From Photorhabdus bodei (GTDB lineage Bacteria > Pseudomonadota > Gammaproteobacteria > Enterobacterales > Enterobacteriaceae), in the NCBI RefSeq assembly GCF_003287735.1, contig NZ_NSCM01000004.1:148079-212078 (forward strand): 64,000 bases of DNA. The letters are read 5' to 3'. Within the stretch, counting starts at the first letter, position 1. Every line of letters begins with the position of its first letter. The notes beneath the pieces were generated by a model that was given only the letters and a program-made list of their open reading frames with translations, ran no database searches and was not told the origin of the DNA. Below, piece after piece: positions 44,510 through 54,240 of this stretch. The position numbers and the translations under genes are program-made.

Positions 44510-46277
44510 ATGAAAATGGATGTGGCATTGAAGGATAACTTTGCGACAGGTTATATAAAATCTTTATTACTATACTCTTTACTATTAAGTGTCATTAGTT
44601 CTTTTGCTGCATTTTTTATGCAGTATCTGATTGACGCGGTTATACCATCAGGTGACTTGCGTTTTTTATTTATCTTTATGATATCCTATCTATTATATGA
44701 ATCATTCAATATGATACTAACTTATTTGACTGCTCGCTTTAGAGCATCACTGGAAAAATATTTGGACTATTATTATTTAGATAAATATTTACTTGCTTTG
44801 ATTACTACAAGATTATCTATATTGAATGGTTATAATAAAGGTGGATTGATTCAAAGGATTTATGATGCTCAAAATATTAAAAAGTATTATTTGACTCTGC
44901 TAATAGATATTGTTGTTAAGCTTATTACGATTTTAATATTATCAATCATAGTGCTATATGTTAGTCCTCTAAATAACGTTTCATAATTCTGCTACACATA
45001 GCCTTATTCAACCCATTGTTATACATAGAATTATGGGTGGCATAAGATGTAGCACTATTTTGGAATCTTATTTAGTTGTCAGCTTTTTGATCTTAGGAAT
45101 GATTATGCTGGTGATTGTATATTTTTTGTCTGTCAAGAAAATGATTATTTTAGAAGAGCAGCGTTTTAAAATAAAATCAAATTTTCTTTCAATTATGGAT
45201 GATATTATTGGAGGAAGGGAAACGATACGAGGCAATAACTATCGAAACAGGATTCTGAATAGATGTGTTGACAGGATGAATGATTTTTTGAATAGGGAGA
45301 AAAATGTTGCATTACTTGTTGCTGGTGTGAAAAGTAAAACGCTAACAGTTAACACAATCATTGGTACTGTTATTAGATGTGTCATGGTTATTAGCATTAT
45401 TAGATATAGTAGTTTTTCACTAGGTATAATGTTGACATTAATTGCTTTTACAGAAATGTCTCTAAAACATACAATGCAAATTTTAGTTTCTTTTATGGAG
45501 TTGAAAAGATCAAGCATTACTCTTGAAAGGTATAAAGAATTCATGGGGAATAATGTTGTAGATGAGAGTTTATTGAATACTGAATTAGATGATAATATTG
45601 TTAGTGTAGACGAAATTACAGTGAGGAATCTTCATATTGGTACTAATGGAAATATCGTCTGTAAAATTCCGGATTTTACCTTTCAAAGTAATAAGATATA
45701 TAAAATAATAGGACAGAATGGTATTGGTAAGACAACTTTATGTAAGACTTTGATTGGTTTGATTCCACCTGTAAATGGATCTGTGAATTTTTATGTTTCT
45801 GATAAAACTATTAAGCCTGAAATTCATATAAATCAATGCTCTGCATACTTCCCACAAGATATACTCTTTACTACAAGTATTATTGAAAATATTACATTAG
45901 GAAGAGACGTTGATAGGAATAAAGTTGAGAGTATGCTTAAAAAATTAAATTTATGGCAGACAATAGATAGCCTGCCTGAAAAACTAGATACCGTTATTAG
46001 TGATAAGGTTAACCCTTTTTCTGAAGGACAAAGACAAGTATTACTCTTTTTACGAGGTTATCTGTCAGATAAATCAGTATTGATATTTGATGAAATATTT
46101 AGAGGAATTGATAATGAAAATGCTAAAGTCGTAAGTAAATTAATTTCAGAAAAAGAAGGTTGTATTATATTCTATGTCGCTCATGATTTTACTATCGATT
46201 GTGAAAATCATGAAGTGTTAGAGTTGAAAAGTGAAAAGGACTATGATTTCTTCAAACTAGAGGCTTTTAATGAATAA
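44510..46277 (+). pseudogene. ABC exporter split by a MITE
   Basis: Two frames encode one exporter. 44510-44986 holds membrane helices (LLYSLLLSVISSFAAFFMQY) and 45033-46277 more helices plus the ATPase: Walker A GQNGIGKTTL, signature PFSEGQRQ, Walker B VLIFDE and the H-loop YVAHD. Removing bases 44972-45074 joins VSPL to VVSFLIL in frame, giving a 554-residue half-transporter. It lacks a C39 peptidase domain. The HlyD partner overlaps its stop by 8 bases. As it stands the N-terminal frame ends inside the insertion. Confidence 0.88.
44970..45074. mobile_element. IS630-type MITE inside exporter gene
   Basis: TA, then AATAACGTTTCATAATTCTG at the left end; the inverted right end reads AATAAGATTCCAAAATAGTG, ending at a second TA. 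The ends match the terminal repeats of the intact IS630 element at 34854-36007. No coding capacity. Target TA is duplicated. Confidence 0.88.
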
Positions 46278-47484
46278 ATTAAACTCTAATAATGAAGTTA
46301 AGTCAGAACTGCATAAAGAATATAAATTAATTATAAGTATAACAGTTTTTTTGCTGATTATATGTTTTGCTTTATCTTTTGTTGTGACTATAAAGAGGCG
46401 AGTTGTTTTAGAAAATGCTTTTATTAAAACCGCACCAGAGCCTGTATTATTTTATGCAGAAAAGGATATAGACATTAAAAATTATAATGTTCGTGATGGT
46501 GATGTGGTTAAAAAAGGAGATTCTATTTATAATGCGATTAATCCAGATTTAGAGGAGGCTGAATCTATTTTATTGCAAAATATAAAACGAGATAATACGA
46601 AAATTAATGCGATGGAAAAGTATATAGATAATGTCTATGAGCGGATGAAGATTGAAAAAAATTATGAGGATTTTAAGTTTAATAAAAATGAAAGTGAGTT
46701 AAAAAATATAGACTCTATTTTGAAAGACCATAGAGATGACTATGATTTTTTTAGTCAAAGCTACAGAGAACAGATGAATTTTGTAGATAAATTGTTAAAT
46801 CAAAATAATAATTATTTATCTAAGAAAGATATTATTAAATATAAAATGGAATTGTTCTCATCACGTCGTGGCCTGATTAATCTTGAATCTGATATATTAG
46901 ACTTAGAGAAAAGAAAGTACAGTTTAGATGATGAGCAGAGTAGATACATAATTGGAGCAACCAAATATAAAGAGTTAGATATGGAGCTTAACCAGTTAAG
47001 AGGTGAACTCTCCGTTCTTGTCTCAGAATTGAATGTAAAAAACACAGGGATGGAGAATATAAAGAATGGTAAGTTGAGAATAGAAGGAATTGCAAAAGCT
47101 GATGGTAAGGTTGAGTTTAATAATATTAATGGCATCAGGCCTAAGCAGGTAAAAAAAGGCGAGTTAGTTTTTACTATATATCCTGATGGTAATCACTTTA
47201 TAGCAAAAGGAGTTGTTAGTGAAAAATACATTAGAAAGATTAAAATTGGACAGAGCGTAGAATTAAAAATGGATGCTTATGATTATCTCAAGTATGGGGC
47301 AATAAAAGGGAAGGTTGAGGCTATATTTGGCGTAAAAAACGGTACGGCTGAAATTGTAATTAATATTGTTGATAAAAGGGATTTTGATTTAGAGTTTGGT
47401 AATTCAATCAAGGCGTTTATCATCTTGGATGAAGTTAATTTGTATGAATATATATATGAAATAGTATTTCCATATGTTGCTTAA
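46270..47484 (+). CDS. HlyD-family membrane fusion protein
   Basis: 404 residues. N-terminal membrane helix (IISITVFLLIICFALSFVV), lipoyl-like half motif NVRDGDVVKKGDSIY, a long coiled coil (about residues 90-265), and a second beta-barrel part with GELVFTIYPDG and KIGQSVELKMDAYDY. Such adaptors link an inner membrane ABC exporter to an outer membrane channel. The ABC gene overlaps it. No TolC-like gene in the island; the cell's own TolC could serve. Confidence 0.85.
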   Translation: MNKLNSNNEVKSELHKEYKLIISITVFLLIICFALSFVVTIKRRVVLENAFIKTAPEPVLFYAEKDIDIKNYNVRDGDVVKKGDSIYNAINPDLEEAESILLQNIKRDNTKINAMEKYIDNVYERMKIEKNYEDFKFNKNESELKNIDSILKDHRDDYDFFSQSYREQMNFVDKLLNQNNNYLSKKDIIKYKMELFSSRRGLINLESDILDLEKRKYSLDDEQSRYIIGATKYKELDMELNQLRGELSVLVSELNVKNTGMENIKNGKLRIEGIAKADGKVEFNNINGIRPKQVKKGELVFTIYPDGNHFIAKGVVSEKYIRKIKIGQSVELKMDAYDYLKYGAIKGKVEAIFGVKNGTAEIVINIVDKRDFDLEFGNSIKAFIILDEVNLYEYIYEIVFPYVA

Positions 47485-47552
47485 TGGTCTTATTAATTAA
47501 TGTAGTATTGTTGAAAAGTTATTTTTTACAGGTGTTTTAGTGTTAGTATGAA

Positions 47553-47679
47553 TATACCCAATAGATTTCAAGATGCATCGCGACGGCAAGGGAGCGAATC
47601 CTCGGGAGCATAGAGAACTATGTGATCGGGGTGAGAGAGTGCAGCCAATAAAGAGGCAACTTGAAAGATGACGGATATA
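47553..47679 (+). repeat. ERIC element 4
   Basis: 127 bp; cores GAATCCTCGGGAGC and GATCGGGGTGAGAGAG, slightly diverged. Lies just after the island. Confidence 0.9.
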
Positions 47680-48040
47680 AATCTTGGATTCGACTAATAA
47701 GCTACCGTCTTGATGGGCAACAATACGATAAAGATTACATCAGTGTCAGACCGTATTAATCACTGATACAGACAAACATTAACTCTTAACAAAAGGGTGA
47801 ATGCAGAAAGGTTGCTCTGGCAGCCAGCGTGATGACAACGACAGGTAAGACCGGGACTCACCAAACCTGAATGTTATTCTGAGCTTAAAGCTCGTTGGAG
47901 AAATAAGGCGTGAGTCAGCGGATTATATAGGAGCTCGCAGCTTTAAAAGGTTGCAAAAAAGCCGGATTTAAAGCTGTAACCTATCTGTCAGAGTCAAAAT
48001 GATGGAGGCCGCTTGCAAGCGGGACGTTCATATAAATAAC
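47680..48040. other. gap between island and membrane gene
   Basis: About 360 bases with no convincing ORF. Some runs look like decayed coding DNA (around 47880-47990). Probably the right edge of the island. Confidence 0.4.
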
Positions 48041-48559
48041 ATGTCACTGACCACCATTATTAAAGATACCCCAATATGGGTTTGGATTCTTTTTGCTTTT
48101 CTCATCAGGCGCGGGATCAGTGCCTTGTACGATCGTGAAATGCGAATTGATCGCCTTTTCTTACTACCAATAGTATTCTTGGTCTGGGGAGTATATAGCG
48201 TCATTTATGAAACCACATTCTCAGATTTAGCCTTGATAACGATGATAGCGGGTTTATTCGTCGGGATTGTAATAGGATGGGGTCTGTGGCGTTCTCAACC
48301 AAGATTATGTGAAAAAGCAGGCAGTGATTTAATCATCCGTTTTGGTACTTGGTTAACGCTGACGTTGATTGTTATCACATTTATCGTTAAGTTTATTATT
48401 ACGGTCATGTTAAGTATTCACCCTGCGTTGTTGCATTCGTTACACTTCAATCTGTTTTTTGGCTTTAGCAATGGTGTGCTTGACGGTATTTTCTGGGGCG
48501 GAACGTTAAATCTTTTTATTCCTTGGTACAGAAACAGGACCAAGAGCGTTTACAAATAG
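48041..48559 (+). CDS. DUF6622-like integral membrane protein
   Basis: 172 residues from the ATG at 48041; about five membrane helices (WVWILFAFLIRRGISAL, LLPIVFLVWGVYSVI, ALITMIAGLFVGIVIGW, WLTLTLIVITFIVKFI, and a final segment). The opening RRGISALYDREM is typical of a small family of uncharacterised proteins. A weak ribosome site. Function unknown. Confidence 0.6.
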   Translation: MSLTTIIKDTPIWVWILFAFLIRRGISALYDREMRIDRLFLLPIVFLVWGVYSVIYETTFSDLALITMIAGLFVGIVIGWGLWRSQPRLCEKAGSDLIIRFGTWLTLTLIVITFIVKFIITVMLSIHPALLHSLHFNLFFGFSNGVLDGIFWGGTLNLFIPWYRNRTKSVYK

Positions 48560-48600
48560 TGTTTATGAAACCAAATAGTGTTTATGAAACCAAATAGTGT
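48553..48600. repeat. 19-bp tandem repeat, 2.5 copies
   Basis: Unit CAAATAGTGTTTATGAAAC starts at 48553 and 48572, with a partial third at 48591. It overlaps the end of the membrane-protein gene, so the number of units could alter its C-terminus. Confidence 0.75.
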
Positions 48601-48724
48601 GATTGCAAAAACTCGGGATGGCAAAATACCTGATGAATTATTTATAGAAATAAAGAAGCGTTTGCTGAGGACCCTATTTACTCACAGAATAATCTTGCTA
48701 CGCGAAACTGCATATTATAATTAA
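48584..48724 (+). CDS. possible small ORF, 46 aa
   Basis: ATG inside the second repeat unit, reading NSVIAKTRDGKIPDELF and a basic helix. No recognised family or good ribosome site. May be the tail of a lost gene. Confidence 0.25.
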   Translation: MKPNSVIAKTRDGKIPDELFIEIKKRLLRTLFTHRIILLRETAYYN

Positions 48725-48746
48725 CGGGCCAATTGGCCCGTTTAAA
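48722..48746. terminator. terminator after srmB
   Basis: AACGGGCCAATTGGCCCGTT, a 10-bp-arm palindrome just beyond the srmB stop. Short T-runs on both sides. Confidence 0.6.
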
Positions 48747-48749
48747 GAT

Positions 48750-50087
48750 TTACGCATTGCTATTGGTTGGCGCTTCCGGTTTTGGATTACCGGAAGGTTT
48801 ACGGCGTTTACCGATATTTTTGCTGTCTCGATGACGTATTTTAGCTTTTTTCTTCGATTCTTCCGCTTTCTTTTTCTCTTTGCGTTTAGCCAATACTTTT
48901 TTCGATGGCTTATTGTGGGCTTTGTCACTTGGTGCTTTGGTTGTTGGGCGAAGTTCATCAACAATCCGCGACGTGAGTGGTTCATTCAGATAGCGACTGA
49001 TTTTGCCTAATAAAGGATGATCATGTGCTTCCACTAAGGTAATTGCAGTACCTTTGCGACCTGCACGAGCTGTCCGGCCAATACGGTGTAGATAAATATC
49101 GGCGGTGCGCGGTAAATCAAAATTGAAAATATGGCTGATATCATCAATATCCAATCCACGGGCAGCAATATCTGTTGCAACCAGAACAGTGATACTGCCA
49201 TCATTCAGGTGCTTAACTGCTTCCGTCCTTTTAGCCTGTACCATTTCCCCTTCAAGGAATCGGGCTTTAATGCCGGCTTGATGCAATTCATCCACAAGTT
49301 CATGTACACGTTCACGTTTGCGAACAAAAATAATGGATTTAGTGACATCGGGTTGTTTTAGTAAATGGCAAAGTAGGGCTGTTTTGTGTGCCAAATTATC
49401 TGCACGGTAGTAAAATTGCTGGATTTTTTTGCGTTCACGGCGTGATGGTTCAGCATCAATTTCAACTGGATCTTCCAGTAAACGTTCAGCAAAATCACGG
49501 ATGGCTTCCCCTTCCAGAGTAGCAGAGAATAGCATGGTCTGTTTGCGCCAACGGGTTTCACCCGCTATGGTTTCAATATCGTTGGCAAAACCCATATCCA
49601 GCATACGATCGGCTTCATCAAGGATGAGTGTTTCAACTGCCCGACAATCAAAGTTTTCTTCCTTGATATATTGCAGCAGACGGCCTGTAGTGGCGACGAC
49701 AATATCTTGATTTTCGCTGAAAATTTCTGCGTGATTCATATAGGCTACGCCGCCAGTAATGGTCGCGATATCCAAATTGGTATGTGCAGCGAATTCTTTT
49801 GCCTGATCTGCCACTTGCATGGCTAGCTCACGGGTGGGCGTCAGGATCAGAATGCGTGGTGGTCCAGATTTCTTGCGTGGAAAATCCAATAAATGTTGCA
49901 TGGCTGGCAGCAGGTAAGCGGCGGTTTTGCCGGTACCGGTAGGCGCTGATCCTAGTACATTACGCCCGTCCATTGCTGCCGGAATAGCCGCAGCCTGAAT
50001 TGCTGTTGGGCGGGAATAACCTTTATCATTCAGGGCGTCAAGCAGGCGTTCATCAAGTTCAAGTTCAGAAAAGTTTGTTGCAGTCAT
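48750..50087 (-). CDS. srmB: DEAD-box RNA helicase SrmB
   Basis: 445 residues from the ATG at 50087, with AGAGGT upstream (an ATG at 50090 directly precedes). Q motif region FSELELDERLLDALNDKGYS, Walker A APTGTGKT, DEAD, SAT and HRIGRTARAG motifs; C-terminal basic tail rich in Lys (NIGKRRKPSG), as in E. coli SrmB. It assists early 50S ribosomal subunit assembly. Marks the return to core genome. Confidence 0.96.
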   Translation of the reverse strand: MTATNFSELELDERLLDALNDKGYSRPTAIQAAAIPAAMDGRNVLGSAPTGTGKTAAYLLPAMQHLLDFPRKKSGPPRILILTPTRELAMQVADQAKEFAAHTNLDIATITGGVAYMNHAEIFSENQDIVVATTGRLLQYIKEENFDCRAVETLILDEADRMLDMGFANDIETIAGETRWRKQTMLFSATLEGEAIRDFAERLLEDPVEIDAEPSRRERKKIQQFYYRADNLAHKTALLCHLLKQPDVTKSIIFVRKRERVHELVDELHQAGIKARFLEGEMVQAKRTEAVKHLNDGSITVLVATDIAARGLDIDDISHIFNFDLPRTADIYLHRIGRTARAGRKGTAITLVEAHDHPLLGKISRYLNEPLTSRIVDELRPTTKAPSDKAHNKPSKKVLAKRKEKKKAEESKKKAKIRHRDSKNIGKRRKPSGNPKPEAPTNSNA

Positions 50088-50228
50088 CATATACCTCTGT
50101 TTAGGCCGCCGATTATAAACGGGTTGGGCGTATTGTTCATCTATTAAAGCGGTCAATTAAGGTAGATAGCTTTTACCGAAACATAATAACCTTTATCCTA
50201 TGGCGAAATTTATTGTGCTAAATAGATA

Positions 50229-50355
50229 TATACCTTATGGATTTCAAGATGCATCGCGGCGGCAAGGGAGCGAATCCCCGGGAGCATAGATAACTATGTG
50301 ACCGGGGTGAGTGAGTGCAGCCAACAAAGAGGCAACTTGAAGGATGACAGGTATA
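50229..50355 (+). repeat. ERIC element 5
   Basis: 127 bp between divergent srmB and trmN, ending 10 bases before the trmN start, so it may form part of the trmN leader. Confidence 0.92.
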
Positions 50356-50365
50356 GGTTATTAAT

Positions 50366-51100
50366 TTGAAACAGAAACGACTTTTACGCCGGGATGGATT
50401 TACTTTCAAGCAATTTTTTGTTGGTCATGAGCGGTGTGCGATGAAAGTCGGAACTGATGGCGTTTTATTGGGAGCATGGGCTCCAGTGAGTGACAAAAAA
50501 GCGATTTTAGATATTGGCTGTGGCAGTGGGCTCATTGCGTTGATGCTAGCACAGCGTACGGATGAAAATACTAAAATTGATGCAGTGGAATTGGATACAG
50601 AGGCCGCATTGCAGGCGCAAGATAATGCAGAACAATCTCCGTGGCAGAAAAAAATAAATGTTTATCAGCAGGATATTGGTGATTTCGCTGAACAGTATTC
50701 GCAATGTTATGACTTAATTGTCAGTAACCCCCCCTATTTTGAACCGGCTGTTGCTTGTCGCAATGAGGCAAGGGAACAGGCTCGTTATACGGGGTCGCTG
50801 ACTCACCAGCGATTATTACAATACGCCGAGACGTTGATTACAGCTGATGGTCTGTTTTGTGTGGTATTGCCATATGCCATTGGTGAGGAATTTGAAACAA
50901 TGGCATGTCGTTTGGGTTGGTTTTCTCATCATCGGGTCAATATCCGCGACAGGCAAGGTAAGCCGTTGCATCGGATGTTATTGGCATTTTCCCGTCAGGA
51001 AAAAATCAGTTTAATCAGCGAATTGACTATTCGTCAGCCAGACGGTGCATACACGCAAGCATTTCAGCAATTGGTGACGGATTTTTATCTCTATTATTGA
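50366..51100 (+). CDS. trmN: tRNA1(Val) adenine-37-N6-methyltransferase
   Basis: 244 residues starting at a TTG (LKQKRLLRRDGFTFKQFFVG). SAM-binding DIGCGSGLIALMLAQR, GTDGVLLGAW and the N6-methylase motif NPPYF are all present. Formerly yfiC; it makes m6A37 in tRNA-Val. The ERIC just upstream probably replaced some leader DNA. Convergent with nadB. Confidence 0.93.
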   Translation: MKQKRLLRRDGFTFKQFFVGHERCAMKVGTDGVLLGAWAPVSDKKAILDIGCGSGLIALMLAQRTDENTKIDAVELDTEAALQAQDNAEQSPWQKKINVYQQDIGDFAEQYSQCYDLIVSNPPYFEPAVACRNEAREQARYTGSLTHQRLLQYAETLITADGLFCVVLPYAIGEEFETMACRLGWFSHHRVNIRDRQGKPLHRMLLAFSRQEKISLISELTIRQPDGAYTQAFQQLVTDFYLYY

Positions 51101-51123
51101 ATTATTTTATGAATTGTGGAAAG

Positions 51124-51143
51124 AACCACGCCGGAGCGTGGTC
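51124..51143. terminator. hairpin between trmN and nadB
   Basis: ACCACGC / GCGTGGT around CGGA. No strong T-run, so termination is only likely, not certain. Confidence 0.5.
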
Positions 51144-51167
51144 ATGCAGAAGTTTTGCCAGTAAAAA

Positions 51168-52772
51168 TCAGGGCGTCAAAATCGTTGGCTTTGATTCTGG
51201 CAGTAAATCGGGGTAATCCAGTGTGAAATGCAGACCTCGGCTCTCTTTTCTTTCCAGCGCACAACGCACGATTAATTCAGCGACTTGCACCAGATTTCGT
51301 AATTCCAGCAGATTGTTAGAAATCTTGAAATTGGAATAATAATCGTGAATCTCCTGTTGCAGCATATTAATACGGCGCAGTGCTCGTTCCAGGCGTTTGG
51401 TTGTACGCACAATGCCGACGTAATCCCACATAAATAGACGTAATTCGTGCCAGTTGTGCTGTATGACGACCTGTTCATCTGAATTGTCAACACGGCTCTC
51501 ATCCCAGAAAGGGAGTTGCGGCACTTCTTCTATTTTTTCGATCTGTTGTTGGATATCCTCTGCAGCAGACCAGCCATACACCAGACACTCCAGCAGAGAA
51601 TTAGATGCCATACGGTTTGCACCGTGCAGACCCGTATAGCTGACTTCACCGATAGCATATAAGTTGTTGAGATCAGTATGTCCCTGATGATCGACAACAA
51701 TACCACCGCAGGTGTAATGTGCGGCAGGAACGATTGGAATCGGCTCTTTTGTTAGATCAAAGCCCAGTGTCAGCAATTTTTCATAAATCATTGGAAAATG
51801 CTGGATAATGAAATCCGCTGGCTTATGGCTGATATCCAGAAACATGCAGTCAGCACCAAGGCGTTTCATTTCATGGTCAATTGCTCGTGCTACGATGTCG
51901 CGAGGAGCTAGTTCAGCGCGTTCATCAAAATCGGGCATAAAGCGGCTGCCGTCTGGTCGTTTCAGATATGCGCCTTCACCTCGCAGGGCTTCTGTCAGCA
52001 GGAAAGTACGCGCCTGTGGATGGAACAGGCAGGTCGGGTGAAACTGGTTAAATTCCAGATTGGCGATACGGCAGCCTGCGCGCCATGCCATTGCAATACC
52101 ATCACCGGATGAGATATCGGGATTTGTCGTATATTGATAGACTTTAGCTGCACCGCCTGTTGCCAGTACAACAACCTTAGCGCGATAAGTTTCCACCTGT
52201 TCTTGCTGACGGTTCCAGATATAAGCGCCGACGACTCGGTTATCACCGTCTAACCGGGCTTTATTTGACGTAATTAAATCCACTGCGTTGCAGCGCTCTT
52301 TCACTGTGATATTTGGATGAGACATCGCTTTATCAACCAGTGTCGTTTCTACTTCTTTGCCGGTTGTATCAGCATGATGCAGAATACGACGATGGCTATG
52401 ACCGCCTTCACGGGTCAGATGATATTGTTTTTCTCCATCTTCGCTGGTTTCTGTATCAAACATAACACCTTGATCAACCAACCACTGTACGCAATGACGG
52501 GCATTACTGGTGATAAACTCAACAGCACTTTTATCGCAAAGCCCTGCTCCGGCGATAAGGGTATCTTCAACATGAGATGCGATACTGTCCGTTTTATCAA
52601 ATACAGCGGCGATACCACCCTGTGCGTAATAGGTTGCACCTTCACTAAGAATACTCTTGCTTAGCACAGTGACTTTATGTTGTGAGGCCAGCCGTAAAGC
52701 CAGAGACAGGCCGGCGACACCGCTGCCAATAATAAGTACATCGCTGTAATGTTGAGAGAATAATGATTGCAT
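51168..52772 (-). CDS. nadB: L-aspartate oxidase
   Basis: 534 residues. FAD-binding [14 protein letters not shown] near the N-terminus, [25 protein letters not shown], active-site region [12 protein letters not shown] and a C-terminal helical domain. It makes iminoaspartate for NAD synthesis. Divergent from rpoE, as in E. coli. Confidence 0.96.
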   Translation of the reverse strand: MQSLFSQHYSDVLIIGSGVAGLSLALRLASQHKVTVLSKSILSEGATYYAQGGIAAVFDKTDSIASHVEDTLIAGAGLCDKSAVEFITSNARHCVQWLVDQGVMFDTETSEDGEKQYHLTREGGHSHRRILHHADTTGKEVETTLVDKAMSHPNITVKERCNAVDLITSNKARLDGDNRVVGAYIWNRQQEQVETYRAKVVVLATGGAAKVYQYTTNPDISSGDGIAMAWRAGCRIANLEFNQFHPTCLFHPQARTFLLTEALRGEGAYLKRPDGSRFMPDFDERAELAPRDIVARAIDHEMKRLGADCMFLDISHKPADFIIQHFPMIYEKLLTLGFDLTKEPIPIVPAAHYTCGGIVVDHQGHTDLNNLYAIGEVSYTGLHGANRMASNSLLECLVYGWSAAEDIQQQIEKIEEVPQLPFWDESRVDNSDEQVVIQHNWHELRLFMWDYVGIVRTTKRLERALRRINMLQQEIHDYYSNFKISNNLLELRNLVQVAELIVRCALERKESRGLHFTLDYPDLLPESKPTILTP

Positions 52773-52865
52773 AATTGATGATGTATGAATGAAGATGGGT
52801 AAAAATCATGTTAGCCTATCAGATATGATCAAAGCTATGATTGCAACAAAATGATGACAAAAATT

Positions 52866-52892
52866 GAACTTCGCAGAATTTTATTACTCAAA
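52866..52892 (+). promoter_or_regulatory. sigma-E promoter of rpoE
   Basis: GAACTT (52866-52871), 16-base spacer, TCAAA (52888-52892). Matches the sigma-E consensus GGAACTT / TCAAA and lies about 85 bases before the ATG, predicting self-activation. Confidence 0.8.
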
Positions 52893-52975
52893 GCCATGCT
52901 TGCTCAGGAATAGGACAGCATGGTTGGTTCAGTAAATATCAATGTGGAGCTTTGCTTCGGGAGATTTAACCTCGA

Positions 52976-53545
52976 ATGAGCGAGCAGTTAACGGATCAAA
53001 TGCTGGTTGAACGAGTGCAGAAAGGTGATCAAAAGGCATTTAACCTACTGGTAATCAGATATCAGCATAAAGTGGCGAGTCTTTTATCCCGCTATATTCC
53101 GCAGGGTGATGTTCCTGACGTTGCTCAGGAGGCATTTATTAAAGCCTATCGTGCATTGGCTTCGTTTCGTGGCGATAGTGCTTTTTATACTTGGTTGTAT
53201 CGTATTGCAGTAAACACTGCGAAGAATTATTTGGTTTCTCAAGGGCGCCGTCCGCCGTCCAGTGATTTGGATGCCAGTGACGCAGAAAATTATGAAACTT
53301 CAAATGCACTAAAAGAAATTTCGAACCCTGAGAATTTAATGTTGTCAGAAGAATTAAGGCAGGTGGTTTTCCGAGCTATTGAATCTCTTCCCGAGGATTT
53401 GCGAATAGCAATAACGCTGAGGGAATTAGATGGGTTAAGCTATGAAGAAATAGCTACCATTATGGATTGTCCGGTTGGTACGGTTCGTTCCCGCATCTTC
53501 CGTGCAAGGGAAGCCATTGATGATAAAATTCAACCACTGATTTAA
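52976..53545 (+). CDS. rpoE: RNA polymerase sigma-E factor
   Basis: 189 residues. Sigma region 2 (FIKAYRALASFRGDSAFYTWLYRIAVNTAKN) and region 4 (LPEDLRIAITLRELDGLSYEEIA, PVGTVRSRIFRAREAID). Almost identical to E. coli RpoE but lacking its last two Arg. Directs the envelope stress response and is held by RseA. Confidence 0.97.
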   Translation: MSEQLTDQMLVERVQKGDQKAFNLLVIRYQHKVASLLSRYIPQGDVPDVAQEAFIKAYRALASFRGDSAFYTWLYRIAVNTAKNYLVSQGRRPPSSDLDASDAENYETSNALKEISNPENLMLSEELRQVVFRAIESLPEDLRIAITLRELDGLSYEEIATIMDCPVGTVRSRIFRAREAIDDKIQPLI

Positions 53546-53584
53546 AATTAAAAATAGTGGAACAATACTGAAGGGTACTTTGGC

Positions 53585-54235
53585 ATGCAAAGAGAAAAAC
53601 TTTCCGCATTGATGGATGGCGAAACTCTTGATAGTGAAGTCGTTAGTATTTTGTCTAAAGATTCTGTAATGCAGAAACGCTGGGAAAATTACCACTTGAT
53701 CCGTGATACATTGCGCGGTGATGTGACGGAAGTATTGCATCTGGATATTGCTAGTCGGGTTGCATTGGCACTTGAAAAAGAGCCGGTTCATTTCACCCCA
53801 GGGGCTATACCTGAATCTCAGCCTCAACCAGAGAGCTGGCAAAAAATGCCGTTCTGGCAAAAGCTTCGTCCTTGGGTGAGTCAAATGGTTCAAGTGAGTG
53901 TTGCAGCCTGTGTTTCGCTGGCAGTATTGGTTGGTGTACAGCAGTACAACAGCCATAGTGCTGAGGATCTTGAATATCAATCTGATACGCCCGCATTTAA
54001 CACTTTGCCAATGATGGGTTCGGCTTCTCCGGTGAGTTTGGGAGTGCCTTCTGGTGATGATATATTTGGCAATGATCCGCGCATTCAAATGCAGGAGCGT
54101 AATAAACGTATTAACATCATGCTGCAACAATATGAACTCGATCGCCGTGTGCATTTTAGGCAAAATGATGAACGGGGAATTTCACCACAGGTTGCTATTC
54201 CGGTTCCGGGAACGCAATCTTTAGGAACACAATAG
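53585..54235 (+). CDS. rseA: anti-sigma-E factor RseA
   Basis: 216 residues. N-terminal sigma-binding domain (MQREKLSALMDGETLDSEV), a single membrane helix at about 100-118 (VSVAACVSLAVLVGVQQY), periplasmic C-terminus. Cleaved by DegS then RseP under stress. Operon gene 2. Confidence 0.96.
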   Translation: MQREKLSALMDGETLDSEVVSILSKDSVMQKRWENYHLIRDTLRGDVTEVLHLDIASRVALALEKEPVHFTPGAIPESQPQPESWQKMPFWQKLRPWVSQMVQVSVAACVSLAVLVGVQQYNSHSAEDLEYQSDTPAFNTLPMMGSASPVSLGVPSGDDIFGNDPRIQMQERNKRINIMLQQYELDRRVHFRQNDERGISPQVAIPVPGTQSLGTQ

Positions 54236-54240
54236 CAGTA

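Noticed and set aside
53435..54163. Minus-strand 242-codon frame opposite rpoE and rseA
   Set aside because: Antisense of two highly conserved genes, His/Arg-rich composition typical of shadow frames.
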